DNA from: Macrothele yani
Taxonomy: Eukaryota > Arthropoda > Arachnida > Araneae > Macrothelidae
DNA length: 64,000 bases
Assembly: GCA_039090855.1 (NCBI GenBank)
Contig: CM076996.1
Span: forward strand, 52,542,469 to 52,606,468
Reading direction: 5' to 3'
Each line of letters opens with the position of its first letter. Within the stretch, counting starts at the first letter, position 1. A program made the position numbers and the translations under genes. This document shows positions 21,528 through 33,146 of the stretch, in pieces. The notes under the pieces were generated by a model that saw nothing but the letters and a program-made list of their open reading frames with translations, made no database searches and was not told where the DNA came from.

Positions 21528-22623
21528 CTCACCTGCAAATGTTCATCCCGGCTGTAATTAAGTGCATGTGCACGATATGGAACATATTGAGACAATGCCA
21601 AAAGTATAGCCAAGTGCATGCTCCCCGAGACGAAACTCGACAAGACACCAAAAGTAAAAACATTAAAACCAAACAAGCAGAAATGAAGCATAACCTCTTA
21701 GAAGATGAAAAACCAAAAACAATTCAAGACAAATAAAAGCTTCCATTAAATTAAAAACCATAAAAGCAGCATCAATCACCCATGTAATCTGCCAGACTAG
21801 TTTCGTACGACATGGTTGTCGACATCTTCAGTGACAAATACACTGCACTCTGGACCTTCTACTATCTGTAGACTAGTGCCTTCTGCTAACTCATCACCAG
21901 CATGGAATTTTCGTTCTCCCATACACATGTGTGAATCCGCTCCCTCTTGCATATTTCTGGATGTTACTTCCCTATCCATAAATTTCTTACAATACGCAAG
22001 GTGTTGTCTCTCTTTTTTGTCTTCCCTCTAAAATTCCCTTCCTGATTAATCACATGCCTGCAAGCATACAAAAGTTTAGTAGGTTCATTGCTATTGCGTT
22101 TCTTCAATCATGATGGCCTCAGATGTCATTATCATTCCATGTGTTGTGTGCTTTGTAAGCACATCTAAATTTGCCCAATCTAGACTCGAACCCATCGCTA
22201 AACAGTACTGTATAAGAGAGCTCTTTTCCTGTTTTTTATTCCAACAATGAACGTGTTCAGGCAATCGTGTCTCAAATTTAATTTACATTTCGTATTTCCA
22301 AAGTATACGGAGTCACATTCATTATTCTTGTTAGTAGTTGGGATCAATATGCACCAGCTTTTTGTAATATCGATCTTTGGTTTGAGTCACTAGTTAATAA
22401 ATTTTCATTATCAGGAACATATTCAGCAATCTCTAAACCAGCTCTGTGACATTCTTCTCTTATAATATTGTTAATCAGGGGGATGTAAGGAAGCTTACCA
22501 CAAGATTGCATCCCACATCATCCAAATATTGTTTTCCTTATATCTGGTATTGAAGCACTTGTTATTTTCCATATCAGTGCACATGCACTTAATCACAGTG
22601 GGGATGAACTTCTGCAGGTGGGT
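21528..22623 (-). mobile_element. Penelope-like element with inverted ends
   Basis: The minus strand carries a decayed Penelope-like C-terminus. It reads KFIPTVIKCMCTDMEN near its 5' side, then an RT-thumb region (PYIPLINNIIREECHRAGLE). A GIY-YIG remnant follows: YFGNTKCKLNLRLPEHVHCW, then NKKQEKSSLIQYCLAMGSS. The IMIEETQ segment corresponds to the IIIEKT of other copies. The two outer ends are inverted copies of each other for about 55 bases ('cacctgca...ttcatcc...aagtgcatgtgcac'), because a short reversed copy of the 5' side is attached beyond the 3' ribozyme. Many frameshifts make it inactive. Confidence 0.65.
21789..21838 (-). ncRNA. hammerhead ribozyme motif of a Penelope-like element
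   Basis: On the minus strand CTGAAGA is followed by one extra base, stem II GTCGACA/TGTCG(T)AC with one bulged T, and GAAA. Stem III is the perfect palindrome ACTAGT, followed by C at the cleavage position. TGGCAG then pairs over six positions with TTGTCA directly 5' of the core (two G-U). This is the best-paired stem I of the set. It sits just downstream of the GIY-YIG remnant on the same strand. Confidence 0.75.
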
Positions 22624-24181
22624 TCAAAGCTCATTATTATTATTATTTTTATTTCTAAGAAATGATAAAAAACATCAGTGAAAATACATACCAGTACTTA
22701 CCACTAGAGGACGTTGATAATATGAACTGTGAACAATGACGTGGCAGACCGGGATACCAACGTTGGAGCAGCCGAGCAAGGACGGACTGCAGTAGCTTCT
22801 ACAACACCATGGATAATGCCATGCAAACATGCCGGCGAAATGCATCTGGTACTCACCGTAGTTGACGTGGATTTCGTGTGACATTGGATGATTTTGTGGT
22901 TTTTAATTATATCTTTGGTCTTTATTATTTCAGTTTGGTCTGTTCAGTGTGTATATCCATCTAATAATTTTCGTAGTTTTATAGTCTCTTTAGCTCTTCT
23001 TATTGGTTGTATTCTGAACGTACCACATTGTATTTCACAACCTACTGCTTTGAATTGTGCTTCTTCATCTTAAACATAGTAAGGCAATAGCACCATTTAT
23101 GAACAAATCTGTAAACTACTTAATTAAAATGAATGGAGTGAAATAGATTATTGCATCCATCCCTAAAAGTGTTTTGGGCTTACTAGCATGAATGTTAGGC
23201 TTTGCAACAAAAAAGCTTGCAATTAACGTTGAGCATTGCAAAACAAAGAACATAAGCCTAGAAACATTGTGACTTCATATATGAAGAACGACAGCCTTTA
23301 TATAGCAATATTTTATATTAGGGTAATTACAGAGCAATGAAAGATACATATTTTATAAAAAAAAATTCTGAAAACTTTTTACTGAAATGCCATGGGATTT
23401 TTCAATGATATTGTATAGAACCATATATTACGTTATAAACAGAATGATGTGGTGATTTACACCATAAAATACATAATGCTAAGATCAACATTAACATTGG
23501 CAAAATCATTAACTTTAGACTTTTTTTAGCAGGCAGTGTGAAAAACGAAGTAAGGAAGCGTTTCATTTTCACAATATTGTTTCATGCGTACATCTTTCAC
23601 AGAGGCAAAAGGACATGAAAGTTAACATGCAAGTTCACAAATATTCCTTTAATGGATGGTGTATCTCCACTAATTGGAAAAATTCACAAGCACTAACAAA
23701 CAAGAACTCCACAAAAATATTCCACTATCAGGGGGAAATATCACAGTTTGAAAATGCTTCCCTCAGCGCAGGAGCTAACATTAAAAAATGCTCAAAAACA
23801 GTAGCAAAAATCTTTGCATGAAAGAGCAGTCGTCAAAATAACCAAATCGTTATGCGAAAACTTTGCTAACTGAACGGCCGGGAGTGTGTTCATCGCCTAT
23901 TTATAGCTGCGCCTTTTCATAGAAAAATCAGTCTTGAACAAACCAGAATGTTTACTTTTTAACAATAGTTCTTGCCAGTAGATGATCAAGGTACAAAACT
24001 GCTGGTGGCCATAGTGTGCCATGATGCCTTTTTTTTATTTTTTTAGTAGTATGAACTGCAAGTAACCGTAAATCTTTTGTGTACCAGCTGCAGTTTGATA
24101 TTTCAGTAGTTTACCGATATGCTACCTATGTTAGCCAGTACGCGTACCAGCTCTTACCGGCTGAAAAAAAGCACTGAAAAT
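22624..24181. other. intronic sequence, no gene recognised
   Basis: 22680-22890 is GC-richer than its surroundings but has no assignable frame. 23100-24180 is AT-rich with only chance frames (for example 68 codons at 23615). Confidence 0.35.
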
Positions 24182-24655
24182 AGGAGTCGTTTGTGTGCTG
24201 GAGAGATGCGTTACTTATGGGGGTTTGTGGCAAGAATCGCTCTGATCATGTTAGGAATGAAGATGTATTGCAGTTGTGTAATGTGAGGCAAAATGTTGTT
24301 AGCAAGGTGGAGACTAATAATATTCTTAGGTGGTTTGGCCATGTTGAAAGAATGAGTGCTGGAATTTTTTTCAGCCCAAGTGGCAAGAAAGATAGGTAGA
24401 GCAAGGCCAGAAAATTTTGGGAGGACCAGATTCAGGAATGTCTACATGAGAAAGAGATTATGAGTATGAAGTAAAAAGATCGTGTATGCATCGTGTGATG
24501 GATGTCAGTGAAGCTCAAGCTGTGTGCCAAGATCGCTGTAAATGGAGACATTTGATACTCCAGCAGTAAGTAAATTTGTCTGGCAGTTTGTCTTTTTTGT
24601 GGAGATAACCTCTGAATCTCAGAGGGAACTTAGTGATAGTTTGTGACAAATAGAA
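24182..24655 (+). pseudogene. LINE family A, 3' end fragment
   Basis: The frame reads MCWRDALLMGVCGKNRSDHV, NEDVLQLCNVRQNVVSKVE and LRWFGHVERMSAG, the C-terminal end of the family-A LINE, followed by the 3' tail ending 'cagagggaacttagtgat'. It is 5'-truncated. The same protein end is at 26060-26332 (minus) and 47390-47560 (plus). Confidence 0.75.
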
Positions 24656-24997
24656 AGAAAATGACGCATGCTCAGTTCACAGAAGTGATGGGGTTGGTAG
24701 AGGCAATTCGCTTGTTCAGGGGTGCTGGTTAAGTGCTGATGTGTATCATGCATAATGCCTCCAACCAACAATCTCCAAGGTTACTCATACCACGTTTTCT
24801 ATGAGACTCTTGTAGTTTATGCAAGAGTGCAATGAAATATTTTTGTGTTTATGCAAAGTATAATGAAATAATATTGCACAACATTGAAAATCAACTGTTG
24901 TTGAGTGAGCTTATGTCACAGCATACTACAAGATCAAATTTCAACAGTGGTTGAAAGCTTCAAGAACTCAAAAATAAAAATTCGCAAATTTGAATTT

Positions 24998-24998
<1 letters not shown>

Positions 24999-25036
<38 letters not shown>

Positions 25037-25160
25037 TGAGATGAACACCTCTCTGTTTCTCTACAGGTTCCTGTCAAATTTCAAATCCCTATGTTCAGTA
25101 GATTTCTCTGTTGGCAACTGATAGACAGACAGACACAATTTTATTATTATAGATCACTTT
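24999..25160. repeat. A-run with retroelement-like tail
   Basis: A 33-base A-run at about 24999-25031 is followed by 'atggctgagatg'; further on come GACAGACAGACAC and TTTTATTATTATAGAT. The latter resembles the 3' tail of small retroposons. The 'A-run + atggctga' junction is also seen at 3546-3566 and 13921-13938. The rest of 24656-25566 shows nothing supportable. Confidence 0.35.
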
Positions 25161-25566
25161 GTAAAGTTTCTCACTAATAATGGAATTTTAAATTATCACT
25201 TGCCATTAATGGCAATACTTATTGGCACAGGGTTATGCATCCTTTTTGAAATGCTGTTCAGAAAATTGATGCTTTCCTCATTCCTCCAGATTTTTGTTAA
25301 GAGAAAGAAAAAAAAAGAATTAAAAACTAGTCCACAAAAGGTTTTAATTATAGAAAAAAAATTGTTTTTATCCATTCGAGATAAACATGAATGTTAGTTA
25401 AAAAACACAGGTTCCTCACCAACTTTTTTAAGATTTGCCGCCATTAGCACTCACACTGTTTATATTGCCTCCCACACTTACTGCTAGAAATTGATGTAAA
25501 AAAAGTGTTGGTGATTAAAAGCAGTTCAATTGTATGTATGAAATTCCATACAGTGCCGTAAATACT

Positions 25567-25835
25567 TAATGGGAATTATAGAGGATAAATATATTAAGGT
25601 ACATTACCTCTCAAATTTTTGATCTATTTACTAGATCATTGTCAGAAGTTCTTGCATCTTACTACTTCCACAGGCCTGGTGGCCTTTGGTGACTCCTGTG
25701 GAAGTAGTAAGACACAACAACTCCAGATGATGATCTAGTGTATAGATCAAATATTTGAGAGGTAATGTACCTTAATAAATTTATCCTCTGTGATTCCTGT
25801 TAAGTATTTATGGTACTGAAAGTAATTAGAGGAAG
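25567..25835. mobile_element. Penelope-like terminal palindrome, coding region absent
   Basis: This is a two-armed palindrome (arms about 25567-25686 and 25696-25812) followed by the unique tail 'actgaaagtaattagaggaa'. The arms and tail match the outer ends of the 2.5 kb PLE at 54668-57162, but everything between the arms (RT and GIY-YIG) is missing. Both arms retain decayed hammerhead cores (25603-25650 minus, 25721-25770 plus), with CTGACAA and CAGATGA in place of CTGACGA. It looks like a non-autonomous or deletion derivative. Confidence 0.75.
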
Positions 25836-25872
25836 CCATGAAGTCATTATTTATTAGAATTCCATACGTACA

Positions 25873-28797
25873 TATTAAGCTGTTCTTTGAGATTCAGAGG
25901 TTAGCTCCTCAAAAAAGTTCACCTGCCAGATTTAATGTTTAATTGATGAAACTAGATTTTACTTACTGTTGATGTATTAAATGTCTCCATTTAGAGTGAT
26001 CTCAACACACGGCCAAAGCTTCACCGACATCCGTCACGTCTCACACAAGACCTTTTGTACTACATGCTCATAATCTTTTTCTCCTGCAGACATTCTTGAA
26101 TCTGGTCCTCCCATGATTTCCTTGCTGTTCCTCTACAATTCTTTCCTGCAACTGCAGCTGAAGAAATTCTCTTTGTAAGCATCTCATCACTCATTTTTTC
26201 AACATGGCCAAACCACCTAAGAATATTTGTCTCTGTCTTGCTAACAACATTTTGCCTCACATTACATGTCTGCAACACATCATTCCATTCCTTTGCCACA
26301 AACACACCATAAGTAATGCATCTCGCCAACACACAGACGACCGTACATCAGATTAGGAACAATTACACTTTCATATACAGCCATTCGAAACTTTCTTCAT
26401 AACCCATCATTCTTGTGAAATCTTTTTAAGGCAGCTATAACTTTCAAAGAAGAATTCACTTGCTGCCTGATTTTGCAATATAATTTGTTCTCTGTCAAGC
26501 ATGCTTTCTAAATATACAAATTCATTAATCTAGTCCTATCTCCATGCCATTTAGACTGATTTTGCATTCAGTACTAACAGTTCCTCACTCAGAAAACCAT
26601 GACTTCATTTTTTTCCTTATACCAAGTTTAAATTTCATACAAACATATTACATCCGGTTCAACATACTCTGCGACTCACTTTTGCTCTCTGCCAACAAGA
26701 CTGTATCATTAGCATATAGCAATCTGCACACACAAATATTACCAATACATATACTAGTATTGACCATTTTGGCATCACACATATACACTTCCGTATAACA
26801 GTTGTGGTGACATTACACAACTTTGTCTGACTCCTGTCCAATAGAAAATAATTTCGGTAAAGCACCATTCGCTTGTGCACATGTTATACTGCCAGCATAC
26901 ATGGCTTCCACTCTATTAAGTAGATTCCCAGTAATACTATATTTATTCAGTGCCTTCCACAGAAGTATCTCATTTACTTAGTCGTAAGCTTTCTCTAAAT
27001 TTATGAGGGCAGCAAAATGTTTTTACCTACAGATGTATACTTTTTGATCATCATACGTAATGCAAAAATTTGGTTAGCATAGCCCTTACCAGGCATAAAA
27101 CCACTCTTACATCCCATACTTTCTCTGATGTATGACCTCGTACTGTATTGACACTCCTTGTCACACTCTGCAAGGAAATACTTCCATAGTTCTTGCATTG
27201 TCTGATCACCTTTTCCCTTATACAAGGGAACAATGATAGCATTCCTCCAATCCCAAGGAACCATTCCTAACTCCCAGCACAACTAGCAAATTTCAGTTAA
27301 CTAGTCAATTACAGAGTCAGCACTAAATTTTAACATCTCAGCAGTTATGCCATTACTCCCAAAGCCCAACCATTCTGAAGATATTTTAAAGCTTTTTCAT
27401 ATCTCTTGAGATTCCTGCTGTGCTTCTTTTTCTTACTGTGACATCATCTGCTTCTGCCACAAAATCGGCTTTCCTTTCATGTTCTAACAACTCACAGAAG
27501 TATTCACCCAATCTTTCTCTTAGCTCATTTGGCTCCCATATCAGTTCTTCGATCTTATTCTTCACACAACTCAGAATTTTGTTTTGCCTATTTTTCCTAT
27601 GTTTTATGTATTCCAGAACGTTTTCTTATCTTTCCAGAAAGCCGATTCATCCTTTCCACCTTTTCCTTCCTATCTTTTGCCTTACTCTGGCAAGCCAGCT
27701 TAGCTGCCTCATGCTTATTACAGTGATATTGACCCTCAGAAACTATATCTTGCAAACATCCCCAAATATTCTTCCTTCTTTTTACTGTTTCTTTAATTTC
27801 ACTGTTCCACCAAGTATCACCTTTAAAGTTGCCCACTATTGCAGTACCACAGACCTCTTTAGTGGCATTAACAACCCAGTTCTTAAATCATGTCCAGTTC
27901 TTTTCTACATCCCTCTCACATGACCTTAACTCATTCAGTTGTTCACTTTGTAAATCAGAGTAATGCTAATGATTTTCAGAAAGCCTTTTAAAAAACCCTT
28001 ATTGTTTTCATCGCAGTCCTTTTCCTGTTCCTCATTGTCCAAGCAACATTCAGTTTCACTCATGACACTAATAGGTAGTAATCAGAATCAGCATCCACAC
28101 CTTTCATTACGCAAGTGTCAACTGTCAACTACTAAGTTTTTCAGATGTTGCTTGTAAACAACAAAATCTATTACACTCTTTTTTTTTTTTTTTAAGTCCC
28201 AGAGTATGATTTTCCCAAGCATGTGTGTTGATATACTTGTGACTAAAAACGGTAATAGATACACATAATGCGTTCTGAATGCAGAGTCCAATTAAATATT
28301 CACCATTGTCATTCACACCAGGATCATTAAACTTATCCAGATCGTTGTCAGAAATCTCATTCTAAACACTTAGTCTTGCATTGAAATCCCCTGGTAAAAT
28401 AACTTTCTCATTTGCACCAAACTGGCTGAAAACAGCTTTTTTTTTTTTTTTTTTGGCTCATTCCAGAAATCATCTTTCCTATCGAGGGGTTCTGAGTTAT
28501 AAGAAGCATACAGTACGACAATTACTATTCCCTGAAGTTTCACTTTAAAACAAATCCAAGGAATTCTCTCATTTATGCAGCTATAGTGAATCAAGTTGTT
28601 CTTTACATTTTCACTTAAAATTTCACCTACACCAGACTGTCCCCTCACAGTATCACACACTCCAGACCAAACACTCACTGATCCATTCACTTCTATCCCA
28701 ATTTCTATCTTTTTAGTTTCATTTATACACATCACATCCAATCTATACTTATTCATTTCAATCACCTCATTCATCTTTCCGTTTATTCCTGTAGTAC
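25873..28797 (-). mobile_element. LINE family A, near full length, antisense to the host gene
   Basis: Reading on the minus strand from about 28.8 kb down to 25.87 kb gives AP-endonuclease, linker, reverse transcriptase, C-terminal region and the 3' tail 'cagagaacagctta' in the LINE order. It is the most complete member of the family in the window; fragments lie at 4.2, 14.5, 15.6, 24.2, 30.2, 40.3 and 62.6 kb. Its 5' end is cut by a mariner at 28798. A long T-run interrupts it near 28440. I place it among APE-type LINEs of the RTE/Proto2-like group; the clade is uncertain. Confidence 0.8.
26060..28797 (-). pseudogene. LINE family A polyprotein, decayed
   Basis: Visible blocks from the N-terminus are: endonuclease RLDVMCINETKKIEIGIE, VWSGVCDTVRGQSGVGE and NLIHYSCINERIPWICFKV; linker GDTWWNSEIKETVKRRKNIW; reverse transcriptase WELGMVPWDWRNAIIVPLYK, KSGFMPGKGYANQIFALRM and LLYANDTVLLAES. 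The last should be YADD, so a catalytic Asp is Asn. The C-terminal region is DVLQTCNVRQNVVSKTETN then ILRWFGHVEKMSDEMLTKRI. Frameshifts separate the blocks. The gene would have nicked DNA and copied LINE RNA at the nick. Confidence 0.8.
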
Positions 28798-30123
28798 AGG
28801 GTGATTCAAAAGTTTCCAAACTCTGAATTCAAATATTTCTACCATGAATATAGTGATGTATAACTAGTTTTATATACTGTTACATTGACACTGATACTTA
28901 CAGGTAATGACAACCACTTTACAATAGATGCTGGAATTGTCCACCATTCTGTTGACACAAATTCACCCAACAACACATGTTGGCAGACTCTCTTTTCAGC
29001 GTGTTGGCTGGTATGTCCCTCACGGCTGTAATGATGTTGTTCTGCAGGTTCTGTACCATCTTAGGGTTGTTCTGGTAAACTGTATCTTTCAGATAGCCTC
29101 ACAAATAAAAGTCTGGAGGACTGGTCTGGTGAGCGAGGTGGCCAAAGTTTTTTCAAGATTAATTGATCGTAGAAGAACTCGCCGAGCATCTCCATTGTGT
29201 CGTTTGATGTGTGGTACGTTGCTCCATCTTGTTGAAACCAACAGTAACGTTCGTGTTCTTCTAGCATTGCTACAAATTGATGGATGATGTCTGCATACAC
29301 AGCGGAATTTACAGTTGTGTCGAAAAAAATGGCCCTACAATTCGCCATCTAGACATGGCGCACCACACTCCAACTTTCTGACAGTGAAGTCCAACCTCAT
29401 GCAATGCATGTGGATTCTCTGCAGCCCATAAGTGTTTTGGCTATTGACATATCCATTCAAATGAATCCATGCCTTGTCACTGAAAAAAGTGTTGTTAAGC
29501 TGGTTAACAACACTTTACACATTGTTGCATGTGAAACTCTTAAACCATTGGCAGTAGGCAATGCACTTTTCCAAGTCCAAAAGGACATAGCTCTTGTACT
29601 ACTCGAATTCTGTATGGTCGTAGCTTTAGATGTTTAGTAGCCCTCTGGCAGGCTGAATATGAAGCGCCTAACTCTTGAGACAGCCACTGAAGTGACTTCC
29701 GGGAAGGGCCTTGCAGGGAAACGTGAATTTTCCCCAGAAGCGTGGTCGTCACCACGGACGGACGGACGCTTTTAGGCTTATTCTGAACACTGCCTGTCTC
29801 GTGAAACCAGTTCACAATGTCATACACAGTTGTTTTCCATGATATAGGAGCATCAGAAAACTTCCTTTGAATGAGCTGGATGCAACGTTGGTAAGATTTT
29901 TCCGCAAAATAAACTTCTAACAAAGTGACTGTTTTTGCGTGAGACTCGTGACTGACTGAACCTTACTGCTTGCTGGAACCCACATAAGCGTAGTCTCACA
30001 TGGCACAGCTTGTTCCCCAAGGTCACACACAACAGCCACCAGCAGCAATACTCGGATATCTTTTATGGTTTTACAGCAAATGCATTTTAAAATATAGAGT
30101 TCGGGGACTTTTGAATCACCCTG
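28798..30123 (-). mobile_element. mariner-type DNA transposon
   Basis: The ends are CAGGGTGATTCAAAAGT and its complement, with a further similar 10 bases inward (tccccgaact against tttccaaact). The left flank is TA; the right flank is TT, so the duplication has mutated or one junction is rearranged. The left neighbour is the LINE 5' part, while the right neighbour is a LINE reverse-transcriptase piece in the other orientation, which argues for rearrangement after or at insertion. Confidence 0.8.
29061..29923 (-). pseudogene. mariner-like transposase, frameshifted
   Basis: The N-terminal DNA-binding part reads YFAEKSYQRCIQLIQRKFSD, YDIVNWFHETGSVQNKPKS, SLQWLSQELGASYSACQRAT and LKLRPYRIRVVQEL, a paired helix-turn-helix of the kind annotated DUF4817. 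The catalytic half reads CRAIFFDTTVNSAVYADII, WFQQDGATYHTSNDTMEML (second Asp in QQDGAT) and LWPPRSPDQSSRLLF (third acidic site). The segment between 29349 and 29539 is in other frames. It is inactive. Confidence 0.8.
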
Positions 30124-30179
30124 TTTTTATGAAATTCCAGCTGACTGTAAATAAAAAAAAAAAAACGGCCATGGTTTTG

Positions 30180-30420
30180 GAGTAAGGTACTGTTGCACTT
30201 GTAAATTTAAAGGAAGCTTATGAATGAGTGAACAGAGTACTTCTGTGGAAGGTCTTGAAAAATTATGGTATAACTAGGAATTTACTTGAGCGTGTGAAGG
30301 CCGATTAGGTTTGCAAGAGAGAGAGAGTGAATGTCAAGTTGATTTTTCAATGGTTTAGAGGTTAGACAATTTTCTGTAATGCTTCTACAGCTGTTCAGCA
30401 TATTTATGGATACAGGCATG
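30180..30420 (+). pseudogene. LINE family A reverse-transcriptase fragment
   Basis: The + strand reads NLKEAYE, a stop, VNRVLLWKVLKNYGITRNLL and RERVNVKLIFQWFRG, matching the palm region of the family-A LINE (compare IIDLEKAYGRANRMLF at 41000). It is an isolated fragment wedged between a mariner and a Tc1. Confidence 0.6.
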
Positions 30421-30450
30421 ATTCCAAAATAGATAGTACTTACTTATATA

Positions 30451-31867
30451 CACTCATCGTCAAAAAATAGTTGCACCCAGCAGGAAGCAACCGACAGGAA
30501 TGAAACTTGGTGGTTAGGTTTGACATCATGAGACATGCAAATGAATCAAGTATCACGCTCGGCCATGCATGTGATGCAAGCATGGAGGGGTCATAGGGCC
30601 GTGCTTGACCGGCTATATAAGGTCGTCCCGTTGCGCATGTTCACCATTCTGACTCGTGCTGTTGTGTTGGTTGCATCCTTTACAAGTGAAGTATGCCTCA
30701 GAGAAAGGGTCGGAAGCAAATCGAGCAGTTGGAGGAGTTCGAGAGGGGCCGCATCATTAGCCTCCGGGAAGCGAGATGGTCTTATCGCTGTATTGCGCAC
30801 CATGCCGGTCATGCGGATATCACCATAGCACGCTGTGGGCGGCAGTGGATAGAACAAGGCACGCAGCAGTGATAGGAAGGTTCTGGGAGACCTAGACAAA
30901 CCACAGAGAGAGGACCGACGGGTCGTCCAACGTGCGCGGAGTGACCAACAGTCACAATTGTGGATATTCAGCAAGCAGTGGTGCCCTCCATGCATCGCCC
31001 GATTAGTGCCAGCACCATTGGCAGACAGCTGCACTACATAAGACTACACACACACAGACCATTACGACGACTGCCCTTAACACCATTGCATCCTCGCCCA
31101 AAAACTGCAGTGGTGTTGTGCAGCCACGCAGAATGGCAGCGGGTGATCCTCAGTGACGAGTTCCGCTTTTGTCTTGGGGGAGATGACGAACGAATCCGTG
31201 TGTGGAAGCACCGTGGTCAGCACCAAGATGAACGGTTTGTTGCCGAGCATCACACGTCCAGTAGGCCTGGTATCATGGTGTGGGGTGCAACTGCCTGCAA
31301 TGCCGGATCACTTTTGCTGTTCATCACAGACACTTTGACAGCCCAATGTTACATTAATGAGGTTCTGCAACCAGTGGCCCTATTTTTTTCTGAACGCCCA
31401 CTCAAGTGCAATTTTCCAACAGGACAACAGTCGTCTGCATACTGTTGCTGTCTCGAGCTGGCCTTTAAAGCACTGACACTCTACCATGGCCAGCCGCATA
31501 GCCAGACCTATCGCCGATTGAGAATATGTAGGATGCTATTGGACACGCTATCCACACTCGACCCCTACCGCACAATCTGCTAGAACTGCAAGAGAAGATT
31601 CAAGCTGCATGGGATGGCTTATCTCAGGACACCATTAGGAACCTATACAACTCCATGGCGAGACATCTGGCATTCTGTGTGAGCAAACATGGCGGCCTGA
31701 CACCATACTGAGAGACACTACTTATTGGCATGTAGCTCAATAAATATTACCCATAGCAGTCTCAATGTTTAATCATTTATTGTTCCTGGTAACCTTTACC
31801 TTCCTCCCGAATAGCATTGCAATCTGACACGACCTTCTGGGTGCAACTATTTTTTTGACGATAAGTA
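30451..31867 (+). mobile_element. Tc1-like DNA transposon (copy 2)
   Basis: Terminal inverted repeats CACTCATCGTCAAAAAATAG and its complement at the right end (two changes) are flanked by TA. It is the same family as the minus-strand copy at 45694-47106. The interior holds one transposase on the + strand. Confidence 0.88.
30693..31711 (+). pseudogene. Tc1-like transposase, degenerate
   Basis: The start MPQRKGRKQIEQLEEFERGR is followed by ISLREARWSYRCIAHHAGHA, the family helix-turn-helix. Later blocks in shifted frames include VILSDEFRFCLGGDDERIRV (first Asp), GIMVWGATACNAGSLLLFI, FQQDNSRLHTV-like residues with the second Asp, and a partly lost PIENMWDML-like block with the final Glu. At least four frame changes and two stops are needed to read it. 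It pairs with the copy at 45.7-47.1 kb, which is comparably decayed. Confidence 0.78.
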
Positions 31868-31879
31868 TAAATATTGGTA

Positions 31880-32700
31880 AATCTAAATCAGTGGTTTTTA
31901 GATGAACCTTGAATATTAATATAAAAGTTGATTGTGTTACACAAGTCCATTTTCTTTCAGCTGTAACATGTTCAAATACCATGATAGGTTTATTTTTATG
32001 CTTTTCGATTAGATTTCCTTTAGTTTTTTGTAGAATTGCCTCTGTGAAGATATTCAATGATGATTATCCCCCTAGAAGTTTTTTTTTATTTTTCATAAAA
32101 CTTATTGTTAAAATTAAGGAAATTATACTTTGAAATATAATGTAAAACTTTACAAAATTCTTCCATTCCTTGAGGTATTAGTCCTATTATGTTCTTTCTG
32201 ACTAATTCTATTGCTAATGGGATTGAAATGTATGGATACAGTGGTAGTACATGCAAGATTGTGGGAATGCTTTGAGCATGTAATGTTGGATTTTTTATTT
32301 TATTTAAAACTTTTAGAGAGTTCAGTATTTATTTTCTATTATTGAAAACATATCTGAAACAATTGTTTATATTTTTTTCTGTCTGAATTAATGGTGTTGT
32401 ATTTTCATACTATAACTCTAACAGGTTTGTTAGGCTTAAGTGTTTTTAGTTTACCAAATGCTTGTGGCCAAGTAGTATCCAAATGTGGAAAGGCATATTG
32501 TGTTTAATAAGGTAAAATGTTTGCTTTGTGATGTTATTAGCTAGTTTTGAATCATTTTATCAGGTGGGTCAGTAATAATGTCAGCAACATTAAGTTTATT
32601 AAATACTTGTTCCATTTTCCATTTATGGTAAAACTTTCTGTGTAAGTGGTCTTTTATTTTAACCAATTTCTGGAAAATCTGTCTCTGTTACCTTTTTTTT
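31880..32700 (-). pseudogene. Penelope-like reverse-transcriptase remnant
   Basis: On the minus strand, in shifting frames: VKIKDHLHRKFYHKWKM, NKLNVADIITDPPDKMIQ, KTLKPNKPVRVIV, then LPLYPYISIPLAIELVRKN, GLIPQGMEEFCKVLHYISKY and NFLNFNNKFYEK. The last three correspond to the PLE palm (D-xx-N-x-YPSIP, then the amphipathic helix and FNNKFY). This is the only place in the window where the N-terminal half of a PLE reverse transcriptase survives. It ends at the Tc1 boundary at 31868. Confidence 0.55.
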
Positions 32701-33146
32701 TTTTTTTATGCTGGAAATTTTTAAAAGGGGTGAGAGAGTGTTATAAAAGAAATGGATGTTGATGGGCTTTGTTAGTGTTAAGAAGTCAGATCATTTCAGA
32801 AAGTGTCACCTTCTTTGTAAAATATCAGCCAGAGTGTATGCTTATTTATGTTAGTAATTATGCATCCATCCTTATATTACAATGTATTATGGTATACTAA
32901 CTGACTGTGCAACAGTCAGTTAAATTTTGAATGCATGTCAGTATATTTGTGATCCATGTATAATTTTATGCTCTGAAATCCATTTCTTTGACATAATTTT
33001 TGTGAAAATTATAATGCTGAGTTTCATTACATCCCATCACATTTATTTTTCTGTTAGGGACAGACAGATTTTTTAATACTGTGTCATCCTTGAGATCGGT
33101 TAGTGCAGTGGTTGTAGTTTTGCTAATATTAAATTTGTTTTTACAG

